Assembly: GCF_025398155.2 (NCBI RefSeq)
Contig: NZ_CP104562.2
Location: 4,960,001-5,024,000 of the forward strand
Direction of reading: 5' to 3'
Origin: Roseateles amylovorans
Lineage (GTDB): Bacteria; Pseudomonadota; Gammaproteobacteria; Burkholderiales; Burkholderiaceae_C
Length of the DNA: 64,000 bases
The notes under the pieces are model-generated. The model was not told the origin of the DNA. It searched no databases and saw only the letters and a program-made list of their open reading frames with translations. A program made the position numbers and the translations under genes. Shown piece after piece: positions 16,091 through 24,947 of this stretch; position 1 is the first letter of the stretch; each line of letters starts with the position of its first letter.

Positions 16091-16699
16091 ATGGACCTTC
16101 TGGAACGCGCCACGGTCATGCACTTTCACCGTCACCGCATTGCGCTGCACGGCATTGACTCGGTGGAGTCGATGGGCTGGCGCGAGCCGGCCAGCCAGCG
16201 CGGCCGCTTCGAGACGATCGCCGCCGCCATCGATGCCGACCACAGCACGGTGCTGGATGTGGGCTGCGGCACAGGCGACCTGAAGCGCTTCCTGGACGAG
16301 CGCTTCAGCGGCGTGAGCTACCTGGGCATCGATCAGCAGCCCGAATTCATCGCCGCCGCCCGCGCCCGACATCAAGGCGACGCCAGCGCCGTCTTCATCG
16401 AAGGCAATGCCGATCGGCTGTCCTTGCCGCGCGCGGACCATGTCATCGCCTGCGGCCTGCTGGGTTATCGCAGCGCCAACCCGCGGCACCTGTTCCAGAC
16501 CATCGCCCGGCTGTTTGCGGCAGCCCACCAGACGCTGGTGTTCAACGTGCTGGACCAGCGGCGATTTCCGGCGGATCACCCGCTGCTGGTCGGGCGGGAT
16601 GTGGCGGCGGTGGACGCCTTCTGCCGACAGCTCTGTGGCGACGTCACCCTGGTGGAGGGCTATGCGGTGGACGATGCGACGTTTGTCTTGAGGCTGTGA
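16091..16699 (+). CDS. Class I SAM-dependent methyltransferase
   Basis: 202 residues, with a purine-rich ribosome-binding stretch (GGGAGAGCAGGA) just before the ATG. Motif I is seen as VLDVGCGTGDLKRFL (about residues 54-68), followed by the acidic end of strand 2 (YLGIDQQPEF) and a motif-IV-like region (DHVIACGLLGYRS). The size and single Rossmann domain fit small-molecule or protein methyltransferases of the Methyltransf_25 type. The substrate cannot be told from sequence. It stands alone between the DUF4157 gene and the end of the yqiK operon, so context gives no pathway. Confidence 0.8.
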   Translation: MDLLERATVMHFHRHRIALHGIDSVESMGWREPASQRGRFETIAAAIDADHSTVLDVGCGTGDLKRFLDERFSGVSYLGIDQQPEFIAAARARHQGDASAVFIEGNADRLSLPRADHVIACGLLGYRSANPRHLFQTIARLFAAAHQTLVFNVLDQRRFPADHPLLVGRDVAAVDAFCRQLCGDVTLVEGYAVDDATFVLRL

Positions 16700-16715
16700 T
16701 CGAGCCCCGCGTCCC

Positions 16716-16775
16716 AATCACGGCGCATCGATCACGGATCACGGGACGCGGATCACGGAGCACGGAGCACGGCGC
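16716..16775. repeat. Degenerate CACGGATCACGG / GGAGCACGG repeats
   Basis: Between the methyltransferase stop and the end of the convergent yqiK gene, the phrases 'ATCACGG', 'ACGCGGATCACGGAGCACGG' and 'AGCACGG' recur about five times over 60 bases. Non-coding; no terminator-like T-run was seen. Confidence 0.5.
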
Positions 16776-16804
16776 ACCGCGCGCGGTGAGGCGTGCTCGG
16801 GTCC

Positions 16805-18505
16805 TCAAGCATCCGGCATCAGCTTCTGCGGCTCTGCCTTGGTCAGCATGCTGGAAAGGGAATGGGCCACGCCGGTGATGCCGTCGTTGGACAGGCCCGC
16901 ATCCTTCATCACCGCATCGACGATGGGCTTGGCCAACTGATACTGAAGCGCGGAGTTCATGACCTGTTCCGGGAAGGTGGCGCCGCCGGATGATCCGGAC
17001 GAACCCTCGCTGCCAGTGGTCCCCGCGCCCGGCATGCCGTTGACCTGGAAGATGCGGATCGAATCGATCTTCTCCATCGGGCGGACGGCCTGTTCCAGGA
17101 TCTGCGGCAGTTGCTGCAACAGCAGGGTGCGCACCTGCAGATCGATCTGAGCGGCGGACAGGGTGTTCAGCGCCTCATTGATCGCGCGACGACCCTCGGC
17201 TTCTGCCAGCGCCGCGGCTTGCTTGGCCTGCGCCTCGATGGTCAGCGCCTCGGCGCGGTCCAGCGCGGCTTCCTTCTCCGCAGACGCCGACACCTTCACC
17301 GCGATCGCACTCTGCTCGGCCTCCTTGGAGGCTTCGATCAGCTGGATGTTCTTCTCACGCTCCGCCACCGCCACCTGGCGGGCCGTGGTCACCGCTTCCT
17401 CCGCCTTCACCGCATCCGCGCGCGCCAGGTTGGCAGAGGCGTCGGCTTCCGACTGCTCGCGCGACTTGGTGGCAATCGCAATCTGGGTGTCCTGCCGGGC
17501 GATTTCCACCTGCTTGCGCTGCTCGGCGCGTTGCATCTCAGTCTTGCGCTCGAGTTCGATCTCACGAGTCTGGATCACCAGGTTCTTTTCGATCTCGGCC
17601 GCCTTGATCTCGCGATCCGCCTCGATGCGCTTCTGGCTGACCTGACGCTCGGCCTCGATCTTGGCGGCCTCGGCTTGGCGCCCCCGCTCGGCCTGCTGCG
17701 AGGCGATCAGCGCCGCCTGTTCGGCGCGGGTGACTTCGATCTCGCGCTGCTGACCCAGGGTGGCGAATTCCTGGTCCTTTTCGATGTTGAGTTTCTGGCG
17801 CGTGGCATCCAGATTCTTGGTGCGGACCTGCACCTCGGTGTCCTGCTCCACATCGTTGCGCTGCTTGCGCCGCGCTTCGGTCTGCTCGGTCAGGCGGGTC
17901 AGGCCTTCGGCATCGAAGGCATTGTTCGGATTGAAGAACTGCTTGTCGGTCTGGTCCAGGCTGGTCAGCGACACGGATTCCAGCTCCAGGCCGTTCTTCT
18001 CCAGATCCTCCGCCACCGCGTTCTGCACCGCCTGGACGAAGTCGCGCCGCTTGTCCTGCAGTTCCTGGATGGTCATGGTGGCGGCGGTGGCGCGCAGCGA
18101 GTCGACGAACTTGTCTTCCACCAGCGCCTTGAGTTCATCCGGGCTCATGGTGCGGGCACCCAGCGTTTGGGCGGCGATGCTCACCGATTCCTCGGTCTGC
18201 TTGACGCGCACGAAGAAGGCGGCGGTCACATCCACACGCATGCGGTCCTTGGTGATCAGGCTCTCGCGCTCGCGCCGCAGCACCTCCAGCTTGAGGGTGT
18301 TCATGTTCACCAGCACCCGCTCATGGAACACCGGCAGCACGATCGCACCGCCGTCCATGATCACCTTCTGGCCGCCCAACCCGGTGCGGACGAACGCGGT
18401 TTCCTTGGTCGATCGCTTGTACAGGCGCGCAAAGATCAAGCCAATGGTCAGCAGCGCCAGGAACGCGATGCCGGAGATGATCAGCAGTTCAAACAGATTG
18501 CTCAT
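16805..18505 (-). CDS. yqiK: YqiK flotillin-family membrane protein
   Basis: 566 residues from ATG 18505, with GGGAG about eight bases upstream. Layout: one N-terminal membrane helix (LLIISGIAFLALLTIGLIFA), then an SPFH/band-7 domain (about 30-200, with KVIMDGGAIVLPVFHERVL). A very long charged coiled coil follows (about 215-470; many EIE, AEKEAAL and RAEQ phrases), then a Gly/Ser linker and a short helical tail. YqiK-type flotillins form membrane scaffolds in lipid microdomains. It is the last gene of the pspA-yqiJ-yqiK group, 150 bases after yqiJ, the usual partner of YqiK. The long antisense frame over this gene is a composition artefact. Confidence 0.93.
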   Translation of the reverse strand: MSNLFELLIISGIAFLALLTIGLIFARLYKRSTKETAFVRTGLGGQKVIMDGGAIVLPVFHERVLVNMNTLKLEVLRRERESLITKDRMRVDVTAAFFVRVKQTEESVSIAAQTLGARTMSPDELKALVEDKFVDSLRATAATMTIQELQDKRRDFVQAVQNAVAEDLEKNGLELESVSLTSLDQTDKQFFNPNNAFDAEGLTRLTEQTEARRKQRNDVEQDTEVQVRTKNLDATRQKLNIEKDQEFATLGQQREIEVTRAEQAALIASQQAERGRQAEAAKIEAERQVSQKRIEADREIKAAEIEKNLVIQTREIELERKTEMQRAEQRKQVEIARQDTQIAIATKSREQSEADASANLARADAVKAEEAVTTARQVAVAEREKNIQLIEASKEAEQSAIAVKVSASAEKEAALDRAEALTIEAQAKQAAALAEAEGRRAINEALNTLSAAQIDLQVRTLLLQQLPQILEQAVRPMEKIDSIRIFQVNGMPGAGTTGSEGSSGSSGGATFPEQVMNSALQYQLAKPIVDAVMKDAGLSNDGITGVAHSLSSMLTKAEPQKLMPDA

Positions 18506-18655
18506 GAACGTTTCACTCCCTCGATGGTGTGCGAGTTGTCGATTCGGCGTCGGACCTTGTCCGCGCATGGGTCTTGTTGTGGTGGCGTCGCGTCCGATCC
18601 CTTGGGCGATCGTGGGTGGACGCCCGATTGGTGCGGTTCCGGTTCTGGTTGCCGG

Positions 18656-19282
18656 CTACATCAGTGTGGGATGCGGATTGGCGATACAGCGATAGAACGC
18701 GCCGAGCTTGCTGACGATCAACACCTGGGCGCCTTCCTCGAACACATCACTCTCCAGGTCCGGCTCGACCATCAGATAGTGAGACCGGCCATGGATGTCC
18801 TTGACCCGTGCCTGCGCCGCCAGGCCTCGGCGCGCCGCGCCGGTCACGATCACCCCCACCCGGCCGATCAGGCTTTGCTCGCTGACGGCGCTGGACTCAT
18901 CCTGCGGAATGATGTGGGCGATCAGGGAGCCCAGCCCCCGCACCGTGGCCAGTCCCGCAGGCACTGCCAGCACGCCAGCGGCCGCCGCGTACAGGTAGCC
19001 GCCGAACAGGCCGTTCATGACCAGTTGCAGGCTGTAGCCGAACACCGTGTAGCCGGTCAGAAAGAGCAGCAACAGCACCAGCACGGGCACCTTGCCCAGA
19101 TGCAGCCAGCCGAGCACCCGGTCGAGCCCGCTGTCGCCGTCGATCTCGGGCAGCAGGTCGTCCAGCAAGTTGCTGGGGCTGAGCGACACCAGCATGCCCA
19201 CACCTTCCAGCAAGGCCACCCCCACGATCAGGGCGAAACCGATGCCGAACGGCAGGTTCTCCGGCGCGGTGAACAGGCTCAT
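18656..19282 (-). CDS. yqiJ: YqiJ-family inner-membrane protein (OB-fold C-terminus)
   Basis: 208 residues. Three or four hydrophobic segments are visible (FGIGFALIVGVALLEGVGML; VPVLVLLLLFLTGYTVFGYS; GYLYAAAAGVLAVPAGL). A soluble C-terminal domain of about 65 residues (SLIGRVGVIVTGAARRGLAAQ...) is typical of the NfeD/YqiJ OB fold. Its ATG overlaps the TGA of pspA (19279-19282), so the two are translationally coupled. YqiJ proteins act with YqiK flotillins in the membrane; exact role unclear. Confidence 0.88.
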   Translation of the reverse strand: MSLFTAPENLPFGIGFALIVGVALLEGVGMLVSLSPSNLLDDLLPEIDGDSGLDRVLGWLHLGKVPVLVLLLLFLTGYTVFGYSLQLVMNGLFGGYLYAAAAGVLAVPAGLATVRGLGSLIAHIIPQDESSAVSEQSLIGRVGVIVTGAARRGLAAQARVKDIHGRSHYLMVEPDLESDVFEEGAQVLIVSKLGAFYRCIANPHPTLM

Positions 19283-19965
19283 GACCGCGACGCCTTCAGC
19301 TGCGCCATGCGCTCGGCGATCTTGTTATCGCGCACCAGATCGTCCAGCTCCTTGAGCTGGGCGGCCTGCTGCAGGCTGTTGCCGCGCGCGGTGCCGGAAA
19401 GCCCGGTCTGGCGCTCATAGACGCGGTCGAAGGCATCGGTCGCCTGACCGATGCGGTGAGCCGCATCGCTGCCCGCAGCGCCTGGCCGAGCGGTGGTACC
19501 CGACGCCGTCGCGGTGGCCGCGGCGCGACTCTTGCGGAACTCGGACAACGCGTCCTGCATCTCCCGCTTCTTGGCCAGCAGGGCCGCGACAAAGCCGGTC
19601 AGCTCCGCTTCCTGTCGGGCGTGCTCGGCCAGGGTGGTCTCCAGCACGGGCAACTGCGCCTCGATGTCAAGCTGGCGGGCGACCGCGGCTCTCGCCAGTT
19701 CGTCGCGTCCGTGGGCGATGGCCTCGTCGATCTGCGTCGACAGCGTACCGTGCAGTTGATTGAGATTGGCATGCTGCTGCTGCGCCAGATGGCGATTGGC
19801 AGCGACCGTACCCAGCTCGTGCCGCACCTCGGCGACGACGCCGTCTGCCTCGCGGATGGACTGCGCCATCATCGCCTCGGGGGCCTGGTCCTCCAGGCGG
19901 TCGAGGAACGCATGCACGCTGCCGGCGATCACGCGGCCGACGCGAGTCTTCAGGGAGTCGGACAT
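19279..19965 (-). CDS. pspA: PspA/IM30 family membrane-remodelling protein
   Basis: 228 residues, predominantly helical and charged, as expected for the ESCRT-III-like PspA/IM30 fold. It begins with an amphipathic helix (LKTRVGRVIAGSVHAFLDRLEDQAPEAMM) followed by 'QSIREADGVVAEVRHEL', characteristic of the family. Family members bind damaged or stressed inner membrane. Here the gene is followed by coupled yqiJ and then yqiK, an association seen in many proteobacteria. It sits one base from the stop of the preceding 169-residue gene. No pspF or pspBC gene is nearby, so regulation must differ from that in enterobacteria. Confidence 0.88.
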   Translation of the reverse strand: MSDSLKTRVGRVIAGSVHAFLDRLEDQAPEAMMAQSIREADGVVAEVRHELGTVAANRHLAQQQHANLNQLHGTLSTQIDEAIAHGRDELARAAVARQLDIEAQLPVLETTLAEHARQEAELTGFVAALLAKKREMQDALSEFRKSRAAATATASGTTARPGAAGSDAAHRIGQATDAFDRVYERQTGLSGTARGNSLQQAAQLKELDDLVRDNKIAERMAQLKASRS

Positions 19966-19966
19966 C

Positions 19967-20476
19967 TCAGGATCCTTTCGAGGTCTGCAGGTTCAGGGCC
20001 AGATCAAGCGTCGGCCCCAGGTGGCGCCGCACGACCGCGGGGTCGTAGGCAGCGGCGGTCGGCGTGGTGCCCTGACGCAGCAGGGTTTCGCACAAGGCAA
20101 AGGCGCGTCGGACGAGGGCATCCTCGAACTTGGCGGCTTGGGTGTCGTCGGCGGGTGCCTGGCTGATCACCAGGGCCATCGCGGCGGTGAAATGGTCCAG
20201 CAACAGGCTCACCACTTCGGAGGAGTGGCCGGTGAGCCCTTCATTGCGCACCAGCGATTCCCGCAGCCGCCCCGCCAGATCGCGGGTCCAGGCGTGGGCG
20301 GTGACGTAATCGAAAGCGCCATCGTGCTGACGCTTGAGCTGGCCGAGCAGCACCCGCAGCTTGTCGCTGTTGGTGGCGGCCCCTTCGACCTGCAACTGGG
20401 CCAGCCACAGGTACAGATCACTCGGGATGCGGGCCGACAGCGGCTCCATCGAGGTGGCGGGCGTGTTCGTGGTCAT
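19967..20476 (-). CDS. Hypothetical protein leading the pspA-yqiJ-yqiK operon
   Basis: 169 residues, soluble and helical, with no signal peptide or membrane helix. The N-terminal part (PLSARIPSDLYLWLAQLQVEGAATNSDKLRVLL) looks like a small helical fold resembling ribbon-helix-helix proteins. That resemblance suggests, but does not show, DNA binding. One base separates it from pspA, so the two are surely co-transcribed. I do not recognise the family. Possible roles are an operon regulator or a PspA partner. AT-rich sequence with TATTCATATGAATTC just upstream (about 20514-20528) may contain the operon promoter. Confidence 0.8.
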   Translation of the reverse strand: MTTNTPATSMEPLSARIPSDLYLWLAQLQVEGAATNSDKLRVLLGQLKRQHDGAFDYVTAHAWTRDLAGRLRESLVRNEGLTGHSSEVVSLLLDHFTAAMALVISQAPADDTQAAKFEDALVRRAFALCETLLRQGTTPTAAAYDPAVVRRHLGPTLDLALNLQTSKGS

Positions 20477-20511
20477 GAGGCATGTCCTGGAACCGTTGGA
20501 ATGATCCCAGT

Positions 20512-20530
20512 GTATTCATATGAATTCGCT
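20512..20530 (-). promoter_or_regulatory. Candidate promoter/operator palindrome upstream of the pspA operon
   Basis: The sequence GAATTCATATGAATAC reads as a near-perfect palindrome (ATTCATATGAAT) about 40 bases upstream of the operon start at 20476, in an AT-rich island of otherwise GC-rich DNA. This is a plausible binding site or promoter; the protein that binds it is unknown. Confidence 0.45.
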
Positions 20531-20686
20531 CGTCAACAGATGGCATCAATCGTATTTGCTGATGCCAAGGTCGGTTTTTACGAAGCCCGAGCCGCTCCCG
20601 CGACCGACTTCATCCTGACCTCACACGCCCGCCCGAGACTGCGCCGGTTCTCGTCACCCCCCGCGCGTGCCCAGCGCCTCCGTCAG

Positions 20687-21016
20687 ATGAATCGATTTCT
20701 CTTCTCCATCCTGATCGGCTTCCTGTCGTGGGTCGTCCTGGTCGGCGCGTTCTTTGCTGGCGTGCACCACAGCTTGTGTGACCCGACGGGATCCTGCGAA
20801 GGCCACATGGGCGTCGGCCTGCTGATCGTCTTCTTCGCGGTGGCCTCGCTGGTTGCGACCGGGGCCATCGTGCTGCTCTACAACGTCCTGCACTGGGTGC
20901 GACCGGCGCGCCGCACCGGCTCGCTCAATCCCCACCCAGCAACGCATACGGCCCACCGCGCTCCAACGCCCGCCGATAGGCCGGACGCGCATGGATGCGC
21001 GCCAGGAAGTCGGTGA
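20687..21016 (+). CDS. Small two-helix membrane protein
   Basis: 109 residues from ATG 20687. Two clear hydrophobic segments are present (FLFSILIGFLSWVVLVGAFF; GVGLLIVFFAVASLVATGAI), separated by a short loop with two Cys and several His/Asp (HHSLCDPTGSCEGH). The last 30 residues are Pro/Ala/His-rich and overlap the 3' end of the opposite-strand glutathione transferase gene by 92 bases, so the true gene product may effectively be the first 75 residues. I do not recognise the family. Confidence 0.6.
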   Translation: MNRFLFSILIGFLSWVVLVGAFFAGVHHSLCDPTGSCEGHMGVGLLIVFFAVASLVATGAIVLLYNVLHWVRPARRTGSLNPHPATHTAHRAPTPADRPDAHGCAPGSR

Positions 21017-21602
21017 TGCGCGGTTGACGGGCCGCCGCACCGCCCCGCATGGCGGCGGCTTCCAGCGGGAAGCTCATCTGCACATCGGCGGCAGTGAACT
21101 CGTTCCCGGCAAACCAGGGGCTCTGGCCCAGCTCGGCTTCCAGGAAGTTCATGTGGTTGTCGATCTGCGGCTGCACGAAACCGGACTTGGCCTTGCCGGC
21201 GATCGCCTTGGCAATCGGCTTGACGAAGAAGGGCATCGGGCTGCTTTCGATGCGGTCGAACACCAGCTTCAGCAGCAGCGGCGGCATGGCCGAGCCTTCC
21301 GCATAGTGCATCCAGTAGCGATAGCGCAGCGCCTGCGGGGTGCCCGGCTCAGGCTTGAAGCGGCCCTCGCCGTAACGGTCGACCAGGTATTCCAGAATGG
21401 CGCCGGACTCCGCAATCACCAGCTCGCCATCGGTCATCACCGGCGACTTGCCCAGCGGATGCACCGCACGCAGCTCGGGCGGGGCCAGCATGGTTTTGGG
21501 GTCGCGCTGGTAGGGCTTGATCTCGTAAGGCAGACCCAGTTCCTCGAGCAGCCACAGGACCCGCTGGGAGCGGGAGTTGTTCAGGTGATGGACGATGATC
21601 AT
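20925..21602 (-). CDS. Glutathione S-transferase family protein
   Basis: 225 residues from ATG 21602. The N-terminal thioredoxin-like domain (MIIVHHLNNSRSQRVLWLLE) is followed by the glutathione-binding loop and the SNAIL-like segment ('GKSPVMTDGELVIAESGAI'; cis-Pro in KSPV). The helical C-terminal domain starts near residue 85 and includes the conserved N-capping region 'FTAADVQMSFPLEA'. It probably conjugates or reduces electrophiles in the cytoplasm. Divergent from the O-GlcNAc-transferase-like gene, with a 59-base gap. The substrate is unknown. Confidence 0.9.
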   Translation of the reverse strand: MIIVHHLNNSRSQRVLWLLEELGLPYEIKPYQRDPKTMLAPPELRAVHPLGKSPVMTDGELVIAESGAILEYLVDRYGEGRFKPEPGTPQALRYRYWMHYAEGSAMPPLLLKLVFDRIESSPMPFFVKPIAKAIAGKAKSGFVQPQIDNHMNFLEAELGQSPWFAGNEFTAADVQMSFPLEAAAMRGGAAARQPRITDFLARIHARPAYRRALERGGPYALLGGD

Positions 21603-21661
21603 GGGGGCCAGTCTATGCGCGACCACGCCCCGGTGCGCCCACCCGTTGACCATAATGCCGC

Positions 21662-23863
21662 ATGAGTTTCCCCAAGGCCCACCGCGCCGCTGCGGTCCTG
21701 CAGAAGGCGGAAGCCGCATTTCAACGCGGTCAATGGCGCGAAGCCGCCCGGGGCTATGAGCAGGTACTGCGCCAGGATCCGGACCACGCGCTGTCGCTGC
21801 ACCGCCTCGGCGCCATTGCCGTTCAAGAACAGCAGCCGGCCGAGGCGATCCAGCGCCTGACCCGCGCCCTGGCACTGGCGCCGGACGCCACCAGCTTCCT
21901 GCGTCTGGGCAACCTGCTGGCAGCCCACGGTGACTGGGACGCCGCCCAGCACTGCTACGCCGCCAGCTGCCAACTGCAACCACAGCACGCACTCGCCCAG
22001 TACAACTGGGGCGTCGCGCTGCAGGAGCTGGACCGGACCGACGACGCCATCGCCGCGTTCGAGCGCGCCATCACCCTCGATGGCGCCTATGCCGACGCCT
22101 ACTACGGTCTCGGACTCGCCTACAAGCGCAACGCCGCCTTCGACGCCGCCCTGATCGCCTTCGACTGCGCCGCCGGCCTGGCGCCCGAGCAGGCCAGGTT
22201 CCCCATCGAACGGGCTCGCACCCTGCACAAGCTGGGTCGCGATGAAGAGGCCCTGGCCGCGCTAGAAGGTCTGAGCGCGCCGCCGCCGCTCGACGCCGAC
22301 ATCCACAACCTTCGCGGCATCACCTACCGACACCTGGGTCGATCGGCCGACGCGATGGCTGCTTATGACCTCGCACTGGCCGCGCAACCCGATGCCCTCG
22401 AGCCGCTGTACAACCGGGCCAATCTCCGGTTGCTGGCCCGCCAGTTCCCTGGCGCGCTGGCGGATTTCGATCGGGCCGTCGCGCTCAAGCCCGAGGTGGA
22501 ATGGCTTGCGGGCCTGCAGCTCTACACCGCGATGCATCTCTACGACTGGCGCGCGTTCGACCAACGTCTGGCGACGCTGATGGCTGAACTGGCGCAACAG
22601 CGCCCGAGCGTGCAGCCACTGGCGCTGCAATGCATGGTGGACGACCCCGCCGCCCATCAGCAGGCGGCCCGACTGTGGATGGATCGTCAGCGGGTGGCCG
22701 GTGATGGCGCCACCTGGCCGCTTCAACCCAAGGCGGATGGCCGCTACCGGATCGCCTACATCTCCCGCGACTTCAGGAGCCACCCGGTGTCCTTCCTCGC
22801 GGCGGAGCTGTTCGAGCTGCATGACCGTGAACGCTTCGAGGTCATCGGCATCAACTACGGCCCGGTCCGCGAGGACGACCTGCAGCATCGCCTGCGAGCC
22901 GCCTTCGACGGCTTCATGGATGTCGCCACGCTGCAGGACAAGCAGATCGCTGAACTCTGCCGCTCCCTGCAGGTCGACATCGCCATCGACCTGAGCGGCT
23001 TCACCGAAGGCGCTCGCAGCGGCATCTTTGCCTGGCGCGCGGCGCCGATCCAGGTGCTCTACCTCGGTTACCTCGGCACCTCTGGCTCGGCGGTCTATGA
23101 CTATCTGATCGCCGACCGCATCCTCATCCCCACCGAGGCCCGCGCCCACTACGACGAGCAGATCCTCTTCCTGCCCTCCTACCAGGTGAATGACCGACGC
23201 CGCCCCTGGCCTGAACGCGCCGCCTCTCGTGCCGAGCTGGGCCTGCCGGAAGACGCGTTCGTCTTCTGCTGCTTCAACAATCCCTGCAAGCTCACCCCGG
23301 CGGTATTCCGTACCTGGGCCGACATCCTGGCGCAGGTGCCAGGCAGCGTGCTGTGGGTGCTGGAGGAGGATCCGCAGGCGGCGGTGAATCTGCGTGAACA
23401 CGCGTCGAGCCTGGGCATCGATCCCCAGCGCATCGTGTTGGCCGACCGGACCCGCCGCGAGAACTACCTGGCGCGCCTGGGTGCGGCCGATCTGTTCCTG
23501 GACACGCTGCCCTACAACGCCGGCACCACCGCCAGCGATGCGCTGTGGATGGGTCTGCCCGTGCTGACGCAGATCGGACAATCCTTCTGCGCCCGCATGG
23601 CGGCGAGCCTGCTGCACGCCGTCGACCTGCCGCAACTGATCGCCCACAGCACGGCCGACTACGTGGCCACCGCGGTGCGGCTGGCCCACGATGCGGATGA
23701 ACTGGCCGCCATTCGGCACCGCTTGAAGACCGGGCGAAACGAGTGCGCCCTCTTCGACACACCCGCCTTCACCAGGAACCTCGAAGCGGCCTACCTCGCC
23801 GCCCTGCATCGGCATGCCAACGGCCAACCGCCGATCGACATCCAGTTGCCGGCACAGCGCTGA
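21662..23863 (+). CDS. TPR-domain O-linked GlcNAc transferase-like protein (GT41)
   Basis: 733 residues. Residues about 10-290 form at least seven tetratricopeptide repeats (for example YNWGVALQELDRTDDAIAAF and YYGLGLAYKRNAAFDAALIAF). Residues about 330-725 match the Glyco_transf_41 catalytic region: 'RIAYISRDFRSHPVSFL', 'GYLGTSGSAVYDYLIADRI', 'CCFNNPCKLTPAVF' and the nucleotide-sugar region 'DTLPYNAGTTASDALWMGLP'. Bacterial homologues of the SPINDLY/OGT family glycosylate Ser/Thr of proteins, or adhesins in some systems (HMW1C is a relative). No obvious acceptor is adjacent, though large secreted adhesins lie elsewhere in the window. Substrate and sugar are inferred only at family level. Confidence 0.88.
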   Translation: MSFPKAHRAAAVLQKAEAAFQRGQWREAARGYEQVLRQDPDHALSLHRLGAIAVQEQQPAEAIQRLTRALALAPDATSFLRLGNLLAAHGDWDAAQHCYAASCQLQPQHALAQYNWGVALQELDRTDDAIAAFERAITLDGAYADAYYGLGLAYKRNAAFDAALIAFDCAAGLAPEQARFPIERARTLHKLGRDEEALAALEGLSAPPPLDADIHNLRGITYRHLGRSADAMAAYDLALAAQPDALEPLYNRANLRLLARQFPGALADFDRAVALKPEVEWLAGLQLYTAMHLYDWRAFDQRLATLMAELAQQRPSVQPLALQCMVDDPAAHQQAARLWMDRQRVAGDGATWPLQPKADGRYRIAYISRDFRSHPVSFLAAELFELHDRERFEVIGINYGPVREDDLQHRLRAAFDGFMDVATLQDKQIAELCRSLQVDIAIDLSGFTEGARSGIFAWRAAPIQVLYLGYLGTSGSAVYDYLIADRILIPTEARAHYDEQILFLPSYQVNDRRRPWPERAASRAELGLPEDAFVFCCFNNPCKLTPAVFRTWADILAQVPGSVLWVLEEDPQAAVNLREHASSLGIDPQRIVLADRTRRENYLARLGAADLFLDTLPYNAGTTASDALWMGLPVLTQIGQSFCARMAASLLHAVDLPQLIAHSTADYVATAVRLAHDADELAAIRHRLKTGRNECALFDTPAFTRNLEAAYLAALHRHANGQPPIDIQLPAQR

Positions 23864-23958
23864 CCGCTGGCCTCTCTGGCGCGAGCCCTGCCACGGACCT
23901 GGGCACGATCAGGGCTGGGCACCGCCTGCGAGCGTGTCGGAAGGCGGTCGCCCCTCCC

Positions 23959-24921
23959 TCAGGCCTCGTTGAGCACCGACGCATCGGCCGGGGCGATCGG
24001 CTCGTCAGGGGCGCGATAGACCATCACTTTCAGGGCGCGTTCCGGCGACACATCGGCGAACACCTCGGGGTTGTCCACCCGCTGCACGAAGCGCATCGAC
24101 GGCGCCTCCTGATCGACCAGCTCGCGCAGGAAGCTGCTGTCGAGTTTGGGCGAGTTCAGGCACAGCAGCGCGTGGCCGCCGGGGGCCAGCAGCTCCGGCA
24201 GACGGCGCACCAGTCGCGCATAGTCCTTGGTGTCGACAAAGCTGCCCTTCTGGTAGCTGGGCGGATCCATGATCACCAGGTCATACGGCCCGGCGCGGCG
24301 GATCTTTCCCCAGGAGTTGAAGATGTCGTGGGACTGGAATTGCACCCCGCTCCGGAACCCGTTGAGCTGGTGGTTGCGTCGACCGATCTCCAGCGCGCCG
24401 CGGGCCATGTCGAAATTCGACACCTCACCCGCTCCACCCCGCATGGCCGCCACCGAGAACGCGCAGGTGTAGGCGAACAGATTGAGCACCTTGCCACCCG
24501 GATGCGCGGACGCCCAGTCCCGCACCCACCGCCGGCCCTCGGACATGTCCAGGAAGATGCCGTGGTTCTGTCCGCGCAGCAGGTGCACGTGATAGCGCGC
24601 GCCCTGTTCTTCCACCACGTGCTCGTCCGGCACGGCGCCCGCCATCACCTGGTTGGTCGGCCGCATCTCGTCGCGGAACTGATAGACCCAGTTCAGCGGC
24701 TCGCCCGGCGCGATCTCGGCCCAACGGGCGGTCAACGCTTCGCCGATGCGATGGAGTTCCTCCTCGGTCGCCCCACTGAAGCTGGTCAGCAGGAAGACCG
24801 GTGGATAGAAGTCCAGCGTCCACGACTCGCAGCCCGGATAGCGCCCTCCCCGTCCATGGAACAGCCGGCACAGTTCAGTGGGACGGGACAAGCCGGCGAT
24901 GACATCAAGAAGAGGCTGCAT
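23959..24921 (-). CDS. RlmI-like class I SAM-dependent methyltransferase
   Basis: 320 residues from ATG 24921; the frame extends to 24981 but the extra 20 residues are Arg-rich and poorly supported. The C-terminal half is a Rossmann methyltransferase: motif I 'VLNLFAYTCAFSVAAMRGGA', then 'NFDMARGALEIGRRNHQLNG' and motif IV 'LVIMDPPSYQKGSF'. These are signatures of the Methyltrans_SAM (RlmI/RlmK-like) family that modifies 23S rRNA, although the PUA domain of RlmI is not evident. Converges with the GT41 gene. Either an rRNA methyltransferase or a small-molecule relative. Confidence 0.82.
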   Translation of the reverse strand: MQPLLDVIAGLSRPTELCRLFHGRGGRYPGCESWTLDFYPPVFLLTSFSGATEEELHRIGEALTARWAEIAPGEPLNWVYQFRDEMRPTNQVMAGAVPDEHVVEEQGARYHVHLLRGQNHGIFLDMSEGRRWVRDWASAHPGGKVLNLFAYTCAFSVAAMRGGAGEVSNFDMARGALEIGRRNHQLNGFRSGVQFQSHDIFNSWGKIRRAGPYDLVIMDPPSYQKGSFVDTKDYARLVRRLPELLAPGGHALLCLNSPKLDSSFLRELVDQEAPSMRFVQRVDNPEVFADVSPERALKVMVYRAPDEPIAPADASVLNEA

Positions 24922-24947
24922 GAGAGACAGGGCGACCAAGACGCGGA

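Noticed and set aside
16716..16775. Possible terminator or REP element after the methyltransferase
   Set aside because: Repeated ATCACGG words do not form a good stem and there is no T-run.
17111..19420. A 769-codon plus-strand frame across yqiK and yqiJ
   Set aside because: Leu/Gly/His-rich shadow opposite YqiK, YqiJ and the end of PspA, which all have clear motifs.
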